Source: Corythucha ciliata (Eukaryota; Arthropoda; Insecta; Hemiptera; Tingidae). From it: a stretch of 64,000 bases of DNA. Below are positions 51,333 through 61,384 of the stretch, one piece after another (position 1 is the first letter of the stretch; every line of letters begins with the position of its first letter). The position numbers and the translations under genes were made by a program. Location of the stretch: positions 32,345,253-32,409,252 of the forward strand of contig CM075939.1 of NCBI GenBank assembly GCA_038030265.1, in the 5' to 3' direction. The notes beneath the pieces are model-generated. The model did no database searches. It had not been told where the DNA came from and saw nothing but the letters and a program-made list of their open reading frames with translations.

Positions 51333-52788
51333 CTATTCGAGCTCGCTCAATTGAGCTTCAGTTAACGCATTAATTATACTCTTTTGCAGCAAAATTTGAT
51401 TTGCCTTGGTCAACTCCTTCATCGAGGACGCGATGTATTTGCCAAAAGAGTCCAGGGGCCCTTCGGAGATTTGGCGACTGGTGGTAGCTCGATCGAGGAG
51501 CTCAGTGGCCTTCTTAATTAAATTTGTTTCTCCCTCTAGAGTAGGTTTCTTTCGGCTAGTAGGCTTTGGACCGCCGACATCGTCTGATTCCTGTGAACAA
51601 CGCGTCAAGTTATGTGACAAGGAGCGCAGTATGGCATGACTAGCGTTCGTTACTTACACAATCGGAATTGAGACGCCGTCGCTTCCTGGACGAGTTGCCA
51701 CTTGAAGACGATATTGGTGGTGACATAACGTCTCTTTCCAGCGGGTTATCCTACATGAAATAAGGGCAGAACATAAAATCCAGGTAGTCCACCAACAGAA
51801 CAAAATTCCACCACTTCTGGTCTACTTATTGACCGATTCCCCTGATTCGTGGAAAAATGACATATTACAATAATGTAGGTATGCCCCAACGAATAAAAAG
51901 TTCCAGTACGATTGTAAAAAGTTCCAATTGAGTCAGAATGCCACGGTGATTGATTGGAAATTAATACATAACCAGAACATAAGTGAATGGGTGCGTCAAT
52001 GGTATACTCACACTGTCACCCGATACGGTAAATGAAATGGTCTCGTCTGATGGCCGTCTCAAGTACGCCATTTCGATTTCCTGTTAACAATTTTGACTAA
52101 TATTAGGAACAAGAAACCACTATTTGCATCAAGTTTAATATCTACCTACCTTGTCCATGTCAAGGGTGAAAGGCCCCAAAATTCCATCGCCGATTTGGCT
52201 AACCGAAAAGGCCAATGGGCCCAAGGGTTCGACCGACGGAAGATTAGTAGTTCCGGCTCGGCTTTTAATATGGTCGTCCAAAAAAGACAACCCGTCGAAA
52301 TACCACAGTGTTGGTTTATAAATCTAATTGAGAAATTGATGCGACCACACCAGTCACATTTTAATGTATCACTTAGGTTCCATAATATGAGGCAGCCCCT
52401 AGGAGAGGATACTTACATCGTCGCTGGATGCCCCACTGCTTTTCGAGCATTCAACTTTCTTTTTCTCGGCGACATATGACGACCTGAGCGATTTCATCTT
52501 ATTTATAATGTCGCTCGCCTCGCAATTAGGGCTGGTCTAAAAAACATGATAAAATAAATGAAGAATACGACAAAAACTAAGTCGCTCCAGGGGTTTCATT
52601 CCCTGGCACGACACTTGATCAATTCATAAATTCATGGAACGTACTTCTCTCAATGAATTTAAAATTGAATTAACTGCGGCCAATCTTTTGTGTTTGTTGT
52701 GGTATGACGGCGATTGCACATCATACAAACACCTTTCGTGCTCCCAAAGCTCAATGAGTTTGCTCACGTTACTTCGGTTCCAATCCAT
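51333..52788 (-). CDS. MADF/Myb-like DNA-binding protein of the Harbinger element (6 exons, intact)
   Basis: Minus-strand exons: 52788-52645, 52536-52417, 52323-52150, 52080-52012, 51750-51658, 51590-51333. All introns have GT...AG borders (donors GTACGT, GTAAGT, GTAGGT, GTGAGT, GTAAGT) and all are phase 0. The sum is 858 nt, 285 aa plus stop. Exon 1 is the MADF start 'RSNVSKLIELWEHERCLYDV'. Exon 2 continues 'IINKMKSLRSSYVAEKKKVE' and exon 3 'YKPTLWYFDGLSFLDDH', the classic MADF helix-3/WYFD motif. The tail has a basic cluster 'SSRKRRRLNSD' (nuclear localisation) and a helical end. In PIF/Harbinger elements the partner protein brings the transposase to the nucleus and to the TIRs. Confidence 0.88.
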
Positions 52789-53310
52789 CTTCAAATACGA
52801 ACAAACAGAAGAATGAGTACAATTCACCAAAATTAACTGTATATCAAGTAATATCATACAATTTATTCGTTGGAGAAGCGATCGAAGAAGCTGACAAGAC
52901 GCTCGGAAAAAAACACTTTATTTTATCCAACTGAACTAAATAAAAATAGACCTGTTTTCTGTAACCGCCTACAAGGTTAAAAGGCGCCAGAAAAAAAGGT
53001 CAAGGAATAAGTTCTGAAAAAGTGTCGGGCATTTCAGTGTTCAAACTTGGTTCAAACGAAGCATTTTGGTTTTTTGTTTCACTTCAGTAGAGGGATTTAA
53101 GAGAGGGGGTAATAAAAATGCTTCAAATACGTGCGAATGATTTCATACTAAGCCCCACCATGGGCATAATAAAAAAAAAAAAAAAAAATCAATTTCTTGA
53201 ACTATCATTCAACCAAACAAACCTAAAACTTCACTTTTAATGTTTTTAACTACTTTGAACACCAGCTACAGTAGAAGACAGGACAGAAAAGTCTCCGTGT
53301 GTACAGGGCT

Positions 53311-53890
53311 TAAAAGTGTCATGTGAGTGCCCGAACCCATGACGTAACGAATTCCTCACCCGTAGTGCACCCTATGAGGGAAAAACTGTACTGTATCAAC
53401 TTGTTTTTTTTGTAAAATTAATAACTTTTGTCAATCACCTATTAGCATTTAAACCCTCCGGGGTAAATAGGTTACGAACTGATATTCATAATATTTTTTT
53501 GTAGCAAACCTTTTAAATAGAAAAATTAAATATTGCCTCAATAAGTATGCTAGAGGGGCTACTCCCCAAATTGGGTCGTCAATACAAAATGACCTCATTC
53601 TACTTTTTGGTGCGGCAACGTAGTGAAGGATGTATATCAGTAGGAAATCAATAGTTATATTGTCCTCCACAGTCCATGATAATGGCCCCGTGGGCCGAAA
53701 ACTAGTTCCGCCAATTAAATAATAAAATCGTGAAGAGGACAATATAACTAGTTGATTTCCTACAAAATGACCTGATCAAACCCAGCACAAAATGTTACGA
53801 GACCTTCAAGAGAGAGAATGTATCTAACTGGCACGCATGCGTCACTGCTTATGACGAGGGGCTGGGGTGGTTTATCAAACTGTTATCGTT
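53311..53890 (+). repeat. Dispersed repeat X, copy 2, right part
   Basis: Continues repeat X after the Harbinger TAA: 'AAGTGTCA', 'GACGTAACG', 'CCTATGAGGGAAAAACT', 'AGAGGGGCTACTCCCC', 'AAAATGACCT', each found in order at 21970-22240. It is split again by foldback element C at 53596-53760. The stretch 53789-53872 (GAGACCTTCAAGAG...GCATGCGTCACTGCTTATG) is present inverted at 59497-59573. Confidence 0.7.
53596..53760. mobile_element. Foldback element C with hammerhead-like centre
   Basis: TACAAAATGACCT occurs at 53583-53595 and 53761-53773 (13-bp target duplication), and the uninterrupted repeat X copy at about 22230 shows one copy of this site. Arms AGGAAATCAATAGTTATATT and AATATAACTAGTTGATTTCC are inverted. 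Between them, ATGATAATGGCCC-CGT-GGGCCGAAAAC forms a stem-loop with flanking strands like a hammerhead core (TGATAA and GAAA, though CTGATGA is not exact). Confidence 0.75.
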
Positions 53891-54729
53891 TGTTTACATT
53901 AGTTTTAAAATACATTTTGTGAGTTCAACACTACGGTTCAACAGTTCATTCAAAGTTCGTTTGTTCCTTGCGTCGGCGAGAAGTCTCGAATGTGTTTTTC
54001 GAGTGTTATTGAATAAATTATCTGTGGATGCTGCGTTGAGCCCCACCCCAACCGTCATGTTCTTCAGGCAAGTAATTCTCATTGCTCTGTATTATTTTGC
54101 TGATTGTATTATTGGACTGTGGATTTAAATGACATTCAACCATACAGGAAGCCAGCATCACTGCAAATTGACAGCTGAGCTTTCTCGAAGAAGGCCCTGC
54201 TTCCTTGGTCCTGTATTTGAAACCGAAAATAATTATTTCCATGTCATTCCATTTCAAAGTGTGTAATTATCCCGTGAATGCTGTCCTAATTTTAAAATTA
54301 AAGGATAAAAAAAGGTTAGTCGCTATTCGATAATTGTTACTAAATCTTGAGGCTAATCTCTTCCGTGGATTGTGAGAATGATAACTTGGGAGAAATTGAG
54401 AGATAGATGACTGACGAAAAGATGCTCCTAAAAATCATTAGAGAAACCGCTGTCGAACTCGTAAAGGTCATACCAGTGGAAACGTCCACCTGTGATTTCT
54501 TGGTACCTATTCAAAATCACAGTTTGAAACTGACTGTTATTAGAGGCTCCAATAAATTAAAAAGTAAACTGAATAAAAACATTGAAATTTTTGGGGGAAA
54601 GTAGATACCTACAAACCATTTCCGGAGATCCCTCCCTCAGAAGAGTGTACATAGCTATTTCGTGTAGTATAACTGATGGCTGTGAAGCGCAGTTAATTAA
54701 TTTTGATTTATTATGGATTTTAAAACGTT
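53891..54729. other. No recognisable gene
   Basis: Short frames on both strands (54407-54604 plus, 53894-54082 minus) without motifs. They may be further exons or flank of the MULE element, but I cannot show this. Confidence 0.4.
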
Positions 54730-56945
54730 TTATTTGTTGACAGAGTGGGGAGGTGGAGATAACAGCAGTGCACCTGCAATGGCTGTTTGCTCATCGTTAC
54801 TTGGTTTACGGAAGGAAGTCTTCGTAGGTCTCTTTTTTTTACCCTTTGTGGACAAAAAATCTTTTTGAGGAGAAATGTTGGCTTTGGAATTGATGGATTT
54901 CCGTTTTTCGGATTGAGGGGACACGGTCTCCTCGCTTCTCGACGCTAGCAGGGTTGGCAGAATTGGGGCGATGAATCTTTGAACGGTAGCCAAATCAGCC
55001 GTCGATCGTATCTCCTTTTTTATTTGTTGGAGCTGAAGTTCGAGAGCTTCCATTCCCTTTTTGAGGTTATCTTCGTCGCTATTTTTGCGTTTCGACAATT
55101 GAGCCAATGCAGACATGATGAGGGAGTTTTCGGTCGAATCATTCGGAGTAGCAGTAGCAGGACTTGGAGGTGCTTCAGCAGGTGCCTCGCAGCTCATTGA
55201 CTGCTCATGACTATGCGGTATTGCGCAACTGCATGTTTATGTTTGCACATATTCCACTTGATCGATGAGTCGAGACAGCTGCAGGTGTAAGTGTGTATGC
55301 AGATCCGACACTCATTGCATTTTAGGGTGCAGGTGCAGTTCGACGAATTTTCTATGATTTCATATATTTCATGGGAACTCCACGAGGACACGTTCCACCC
55401 GGAATCCGACCTGACTATATTTGTTTCGCGCGCATTCATCGCACGGTGTCTTTTGCGGATGACGGCCAGTTTGGAGCTGAGGCACCCTTTGTTGACCGCA
55501 ATGACCTGGTCGAACATCTTCATCTGGATGAATCTCATCAAAGCATTTATGGCTTTGTCCAATCGTTTCGTTTTTTCCCCTCCAAATAAAAGTGCTTAAT
55601 CGACTTATGCATCGATTCCAGATGCATGTTGGTATTAATACCACAGTGCTTCCTGAAGCAATATGCCCACGACTTGAAATTGGATCCGTATTCTGCTTCG
55701 AAGTACTCCCCGAAGGATTTCGTCTCTGGATCATTTTGAAGTTTGGAAATGGCTGCTGGCAGCACTTTGAGGAACGCCTTTTCGTCGGTTTCTTGTAGAA
55801 GATCCCTAATGCACTTGTACGTACTTTGTTTTTTCTCGCTTCCGCCTGAAATTTTACAAAGATTTTTTTTCCAGGCCCTATCGACGTGCCACGAACAATA
55901 CAGTCGATTCGCGCGAAGGCCCATTACTTCCCACCATGCTGTGAAATATACGTCACACATGTCAGTCATGAAGGTATGGCTTTTAATTTCATGACCGAGA
56001 GAATTTTTGATCGTCTCTATAAAAATCCTCATGATTTGCGTGTCACTGCGACTGCTGAACATGAAAGTACAAGGAAATCCTTTGTGCCATTGGTCCAAAA
56101 TCATTAGCGTCGTCATTTCAAAGGAATATTGGTTTAACCCGTGAGTTCCGTCAAAACACACGCAATTACCACCAAACTCATCCAACATTTGTAGTTGATA
56201 ATCATTAGCTATGATTATTACAAAATCGTTGACCGAGAGCGACGGGTTTTCGGGTAAAATACGGCCCTGTGGCTTGTAAAATCGGACGATATTTGTGGTT
56301 TCTGTCATTTTGTTAACCCATGATTCGACGCTTGTGTAGTCATTACTGTGACGTACCTCCAAGACATTCAAGTTGAAGTCCCTCACAATATTAGATAGGT
56401 CCTGTCGCGTAATGAGGTGTAATCTGTCCACGCTGCTTTGGACTAACCGAATTTCTCACATTGTCTATAATTTTGTTGAAGCTAACCCCCGCTGCTATTT
56501 TTTCGGCTATTTCGTTTTTGTCTAGTCCGCTGATCGGTAATCTACCCAAATCCTTCGTGTGGCCGACGTGAGTTTTGGCGAAAGAAACAAAAACGTGTCC
56601 TGTTGATGTTTCGGTCTTCGTACGAATCTCTGAAGGGCAGCAACCGTTGATCTTATTGGATCCCAACAATTTTACGTCGCGTTTACCCTTACTTTTCGAA
56701 GTAAAGGTCCCTTCTCTGTGGCAGTAGAAACTTTGATAAGCCGCGGTATTCGTCTGATCATATTTGACACCTCGGCTCTTTGTGTAGTAAGTCTGTTCCG
56801 ACTTTTCCAATTCTGCCTTCCAGTTCTGGAACTCTGAGGAGTTTTCAAAGTGGATTTCCTCGACTTCGTGATTTACGTCGTGAACGATTGTGTAGTGCCT
56901 AATCGTCTCTAATAATCCAACTGTGAGCCCATCTGTGATATTCTT
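54730..56945 (-). pseudogene. MULE transposase with FAR1-like and SWIM zinc fingers
   Basis: Minus-strand order: 'VGLLETIRHYTIVHDVNHEV' and a FAR1/WRKY-GCM1-like zinc region ('QSFYCHREGTF', 'NGCCPSEIRTK', 'TYHVGHT'-like His) from about 56945 to 56430; frameshift; MULE catalytic domain 56431-55560 with Asp in 'CVCFDGTHGLNQYSFEM', Asp in 'FMTDMCDVYFTAWW', 'CSWHVDRAWKKNL', and Glu in 'NTNMHLESMHKSIKHF'; frameshift; SWIM finger 'TCSCLDSSIKWNMCKHKH' near 55255; frameshift near 55195; basic, Pro/Ser-rich tail to 54730. All catalytic residues remain, but about three frameshifts inactivate it. A C2H2 finger exon at 57425-57548 may be its N-terminus. Terminal inverted repeats were not found. Confidence 0.8.
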
Positions 56946-57033
56946 ATAGAATAATAAAGTTTACTTTTTCAAAAAAAAAAAAAAATCGTCTAACGTCGTG
57001 ATGTAAAATCTGCGCGGCATATCAGACACTTAA

Positions 57034-57423
57034 GGGGGGGTTTCAGGCGGGTTTCCTCGACCCCTTCCCAGTCACCCCTCGCCTAAACTTCGCACATAAA
57101 TTTTGGCTCCATTTCTGCATCAATATTCGATTTCAACGTCTCATTTTAATCTTCAGGAAGTTCTACAGTGACGTTAGATCTTGCTTTTTCAAATTTTATC
57201 CCTAAAATAACCCCAAATCACTTTACAACTTGAATGTGTTTTAAGGTAATTTTAGGGATGAAATCTGGAAAAGCAAGAACTAACGTCACTGTAGAACTTC
57301 CTGAAGATTAAAATGAGACGTTGAAATCGAATATTGATGCAGAAATGGAGCCAAAATTTATGTGCGAAGTTTTGGCGAGGGGTGACTGGGAAGGGGTCGA
57401 GGAGACCCGCCTGAAACCCCGCC
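57034..57423. mobile_element. TTAA-flanked palindromic MITE (piggyBac-like)
   Basis: The two arms (about 57034-57210 and 57245-57423, about 180 bp each) are nearly identical inverted copies (for example TTTCAGGCGGGT, CATAAATTTTGGCTCC, CACTGTAGAACTTCC). TTAA stands at 57030-57033 and 57424-57427, the piggyBac target. A diverged relative is at about 60840-61040. It sits between the C2H2 exon and the MULE gene. Confidence 0.85.
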
Positions 57424-57424
57424 T

Positions 57425-57548
57425 TAACTGTTGATTTTTTTGACGAAACTTCCCTTTTTAAGTGCCTAGAAATGTGAATTCGAAGATTGGATTTGATTTT
57501 AGTGCGGTAACCACAATAATGGCAACAAAAGTCACGCGACGGAAGCAT
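57425..57548 (-). CDS. C2H2 zinc-finger exon (possible MULE N-terminus)
   Basis: The minus strand from the ATG at 57548 reads 'MLPSRDFCCHYCGYRTKIKS' and 'LRIHISRHLKRE', a C2H2 finger (CxxC-x12-HxxxH). The frame then runs into the TTAA MITE. The finger lies about 480 bp upstream of the FAR1-like part of the MULE in the same direction, so it may be that gene's first exon, or a fragment of another gene. Confidence 0.45.
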
Positions 57549-58019
57549 TGTCTGGGAATTACCCGAATCATGAGAATTATTTTGCGAAACAATTATTTAT
57601 AAAAACGATAACTAACTAAAACTGAATCAGAAAAAAGTAACTACCGGCGTTTACAGATTAGAGTGATAACAAAAGCTTGAGGAATTAGCGGGCGCTTGCG
57701 AACCTTGGGGGGGGGGCCTCTCCCCCGCATCGGATGCTATTCCTTTCTTGGGCTCAGTAAAAATGTGACTGACTGTGATTATCTGAATGTGATTAGCTGA
57801 AAGCTTGTAGAAATCTGACTGTGAATTTTGGATTTTGGATCGGAGTAACCAGGCCGACCCCCCCCCCTCCAAGTCGTGGTTCTCAAAAATTTGTATGTAT
57901 TTCACAAGGATTGTTTGAATTTTGCAGGTAAAAGCAACGTTTTTGAATAAGAAAACCACTCTTTTTTCTAAAAAATTGTCATTTCTGCCGAAAAATCGTC
58001 AATTAATGAAACAAACGCT
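57549..58019. other. No recognisable gene; poly-G and poly-C tracts
   Basis: G9 near 57708 and C9 near 57860 flank a minus-strand open frame without motifs. Confidence 0.45.
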
Positions 58020-58229
58020 ACAAATTAGATAAGTAACCGTAGTTGCCTACGTTGTCAGTCATACCTTGTTGAGGTGTGTCCAAGACAAACCGGTTTCGCC
58101 TGTTCGGCATCTTCAGTGTTTGAACGTCTACCGACGTGGTATGACTTGACAACGTAGGCAACTACGGCTACTTATCTAATTTGTATTATTGTACGCCTTG
58201 TATATACATATAACGATGTTTCTAATCAT
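58020..58229. mobile_element. Foldback element B with hammerhead-like centre
   Basis: AATGAAACAAACGCT at 58005-58019 is repeated at 58230-58244 (15-bp target duplication). Arms of about 45 bp (CAAATTAGATAAGTAACCGT... and ...ACGGCTACTTATCTAATTTG) are inverted with two differences, followed by a 46-bp tail. The centre on the minus strand reads CACTGAAGATGCC-GAACA-GGCGAAACCGG, with TGAAGATG and GAAAC around a short stem, like the motif in element A. Confidence 0.78.
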
Positions 58230-58244
58230 AATGAAACAAACGCT

Positions 58245-58728
58245 CATTGTATTGGCATACTTTACTGGGGTATACATATAGGAATGGCAGGGACGATGCA
58301 CCGGAATAGTTCTCGACCTATTGGGGGAAAATATGTTTTTTATTTTCGACTTGGTCTTTATTATGTAGGTATCTTTAAAGTAAGAATGACTAGTAGTGAA
58401 ATTTATTTGTTATAATGCGTTGATATGTAATTAATTTTCTCTTACGTGTTTGATTTTGTGATCAAAAATATATTGATTGAAGGTCGAAAGAGGGCGGTAA
58501 ACAAAAAACCGTCTAAACGTCGCCTGTTTCATAAATAGCCTGTTGTATTTTATTGGGTCATTTGTCGTTAAAGTCCGTATAATAACAATAAAAAACCTGA
58601 GGGACGTTAAAATTCCATCATTTTTTGAAAAATAGCTCAGGTTTGTTAATATGTCCTTTGTACCCCCTGAATTGATGATTTTTCCCCCTAAAATTTTTGA
58701 AACGCTGTCTGGGCCTAAACTGAATTAA
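58245..58728. other. No recognisable gene
   Basis: AT-rich DNA; nothing recognised. Confidence 0.5.
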
Positions 58729-58992
58729 AGTACGCGACACGAAATAAGGCGGGTGTGACTCATCGACTAAAAAACCAACGTTGCGCATTATAGTCCCAAA
58801 GATGCGATGAAAAGCTCAAGTCTACACCCATAGCTGGCAACGTTGCGCTCCCATCGTTGTCACTTTGGAGAGCTGTGAGCCGGTGAGCGTTCGTAAAACC
58901 CCACCCCACATCACCACCCACAACGCACGGAGTGGCAACAGGGCATGGGAGGGCCGATGAGTCACACCCGCCTTATTTCGTGTCGCGTACTT
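58729..58992. mobile_element. TACGCGACACG MITE, full copy 2
   Basis: Same 36-bp termini as the copy at 34337-34598, but the interior is in inverse orientation. TA flanks (AATTAAAGTACGCG ... CGCGTACTTTAG) suggest a termini sequence AAGTACGCGACACG with TA target, as in mariner-type MITEs. Confidence 0.88.
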
Positions 58993-60304
58993 TAGTCTCG
59001 AAATTGACCAACTAATTTAAAAAATTAGCGTGACACAAATTTAGGGAGACTACGACGTTAATTTATCAAAATTCGTATTTTGGTCAATTTTTTGCCGCGT
59101 GAAATTGACAGAGGGTGGAAATACAAGGGTTGAGTTTAAAACTTGGCTCAAGCTGACTTTGATATCGATTCTAGAAATACGACAATCGTATTTATGAGTT
59201 TGACTGGGAGACTTTTTCTTTTTCTTGTTCTTCTTTTATGAAAAACATGGATAATTCTATCCAACATACATTGTGAGCCCCGAGGGGGGACATACATTTT
59301 CTGAAAGCTTGGCAAGCAGTGGTTTGTGTTTTCGGAAAGCCATCAACATCGAGTCAACTAAAACTCTGGCCGAGATTAACTTTCACCTGTCTAGAAATTA
59401 AAGTTTCACGCTGATTTGTCGAAGGGTGGAAAACCCGTATTCAGACAAGAGCGTGGACTACTGTGATGAGAAAGCAGTTCGTAATTTGGCGTCATAAACC
59501 CAGCCCCGCCCATAAGCAGTGACGCATGCGTGCCATTTAGATACATTCGCTCTTTGAAGGTCTCGTGGACCAGACGCTAACGGAAAAACCTCTGATTGCT
59601 TATCTTAGATGGTCCAGAGTGAATTTCTTCCTCTTCGGCCTGATAAACTCATCCGGAGACGGGACCGCCCCCGTCTCGCCGAGAAAAGCCTCTTGTTCAA
59701 CCGCCTCGGTACCCGTGAGGTGATAATTGGATCCCGTGGAATGAATAATCGAAATTTAGAGCGCCTCCACCCCATATTTTTTCTCCCTCCCGGGGGGACC
59801 CCCTTCCCCACCGCTATCGCCCCGGGAAACCCTGGAACTTTCTACTTTTCCCATTTTCCCATCACAATTCCCCTCCCTTCAGCATAAAAACCGGAATCGT
59901 GGGTGGCGACATTTCGGCCTTCAGGACCACCCTAGCCCTAGAGTCTTGCTACTTTGACTTGGTGGACCACCGGGGCAGCCCTCCCTTTTCCCCTCGAACT
60001 ACAACCGTGGCTCATATACTTCAAACGTTACTGGCCCTCAAAACCTCTCCCTCCCCCCAGATTTCCTCCCCCACTCATCTCATCCTGTCCACGGCCCACT
60101 CTACAGCCTCTTGAGAGGGCCCGCTGTACTAGCAATGACCCTAGACGGCGGAACTACGCACCGGCATCCGACTCAACCAACCTAGAGAGTCCATCAGACC
60201 ACAGCATCCCGGTGGAACCGCATACTTTCTCTTCATCTCCAGCGCCCTCCCTCAGTGTTTCATCGAGATCATCAAGCGCGATCAGTTTGGATGCCCCCTC
60301 CTTG
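58993..60304. other. No recognised gene; inverted piece of the 53.8 kb repeat
   Basis: Bases 59497-59573 are the reverse complement of 53789-53872. From 59600 to 60300 Pro/Ser-rich open frames occur on the plus strand (59609-59887, 59899-60114, 59954-60307) in C-rich DNA. They have no motif and may belong to the repeat that ends at 60470. Confidence 0.45.
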
Positions 60305-60470
60305 TAAACCCCCCCCCCCATTTTTTTTACTTTTACTTTTTCGATTTATAAAATCTAACCGCAAGTACCAAAGAACAATAAACTAAGTTTGTTTGAAGCG
60401 AATCACCTTTCTATACCCCCCCCCCCCACCAAAATAATTAATTCCTCTCCCCCGTCACGGTATCACGTGG
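60305..60470 (+). repeat. Poly-C/AATAAA repeat, second copy
   Basis: A C9 tract, AT-rich AATAAA stretch (ACCAAAGAACAATAAACTAA), CTTTCTATA, C12 tract and CCCGTCACGGTA repeat the order at 22690-22850 (ACCAAAGACGAATAAACTAA, TTCTATA, C12, CCCGTCACGGTA). It may be an LTR end or a terminal region of an undefined retroelement. Confidence 0.55.
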
Positions 60471-61384
60471 CAACCTGGATGCCATTGAAACTACTCTATA
60501 AGAAATATAATTTGGATTTGTTTCAAACCGGTACGCCCTCTGTTCCGGTACTCGTAACAGCTCCATGGATACCGTCACCCCCCTCGGGACTTCGTACTAC
60601 CATTCATTCCTGCCGGGTGTGATTCTCGAGCGGCTTGTGATGGATCCCTCTCCATAATCACGACCGTTCGTACTAAGGCTCCTGGGCGGACGAGCTGACT
60701 ATGTGTAGAGGTAGACTGTGGCGTGAACGGTGTAGACTGGGGTAGAGGCGATTCGATTCCTATTCGAAATGCATATAGTCGGTCTGATCCTTGACACCCG
60801 CCTAGAAACTAGTAGAATCTACTAATCGCCTTGTGTGAACCTTGGTCTTAAGTGAGGGGAGGGGGGCTGCAGGGAAGATTCCTCGACCACGAGAAAATGT
60901 CTACTTACTCGACATACACTTTCTCTCCTTATTTCTGCACCTATCCTGGTTTTAAACTCCAGGAAATTCCGATGTATGCGGTAGTATCACTTTTTCGAAT
61001 TTAGTTCCCAAAGTAACTTTAAACCTGCCTTGAACTTTACCTTTAACACGCTCTTCACTTATTTGAAAAAAGGAATACTCTACGCATAATAAATGCTAAT
61101 AATTATTACCTAGAATACTATTTATTACCGTACCCAGTATTTACGTTTTCGGGGACGTCGCCCCCGATTTTTCAAGAAACAGGATACTACAAACCAAAGG
61201 GCAACAGTAGTCGCCACTACCACTTCAATTTTCATGCTGCGAGTGCTTCAGTTTTCATGCAGATGAGCGAGAAAAGAGTCGCGGGCAATTAGCGAAACTT
61301 CCTAAGTCGCCACTTGCGACGGCTGTCGTCTAGTACGTTTTACTACTTATTGTTGACACTCTTAAGGAATGTCCCGAGCTTCCT
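60471..61384. other. No gene; diverged piggyBac-like MITE arm
   Basis: About 60840-61040 (CTTAAGTGAGGGG..., ATTCCTCGACC, TATTTCTGCACC, AACTCCAGGAAATTCC, TTTTTCGAATTTAGTTCCC) parallels one arm of the TTAA MITE at 57034 with many changes. The second arm is not seen. Confidence 0.4.

Larger units (their letters stand above)
48773..53310. mobile_element. Complete PIF/Harbinger transposon with 3-bp TSD (TAA)
   Basis: AGCCCTGAACACACGGAGAC at 48773 is mirrored by GTCTCCGTGTGTACAGGGCT ending 53310 (about 34-bp TIR extending to GACTTTTCTGTCCTGTC, one mismatch). TAA flanks both ends (48770-48772 and 53311-53313). Length 4538 bp. It encodes the two hallmark proteins in convergent orientation: a DDE transposase (plus strand) and a MADF/Myb-like protein (minus strand), both with introns. 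It is inserted in repeat X, whose copy at 21885 shows the empty site. Only one inactivating frameshift is visible. Confidence 0.93.

Noticed and set aside
59609..60307. Pro/Ser-rich plus-strand frames as a gag gene
   Set aside because: Overlapping frames in C-rich DNA, no capsid, knuckle or protease motif.
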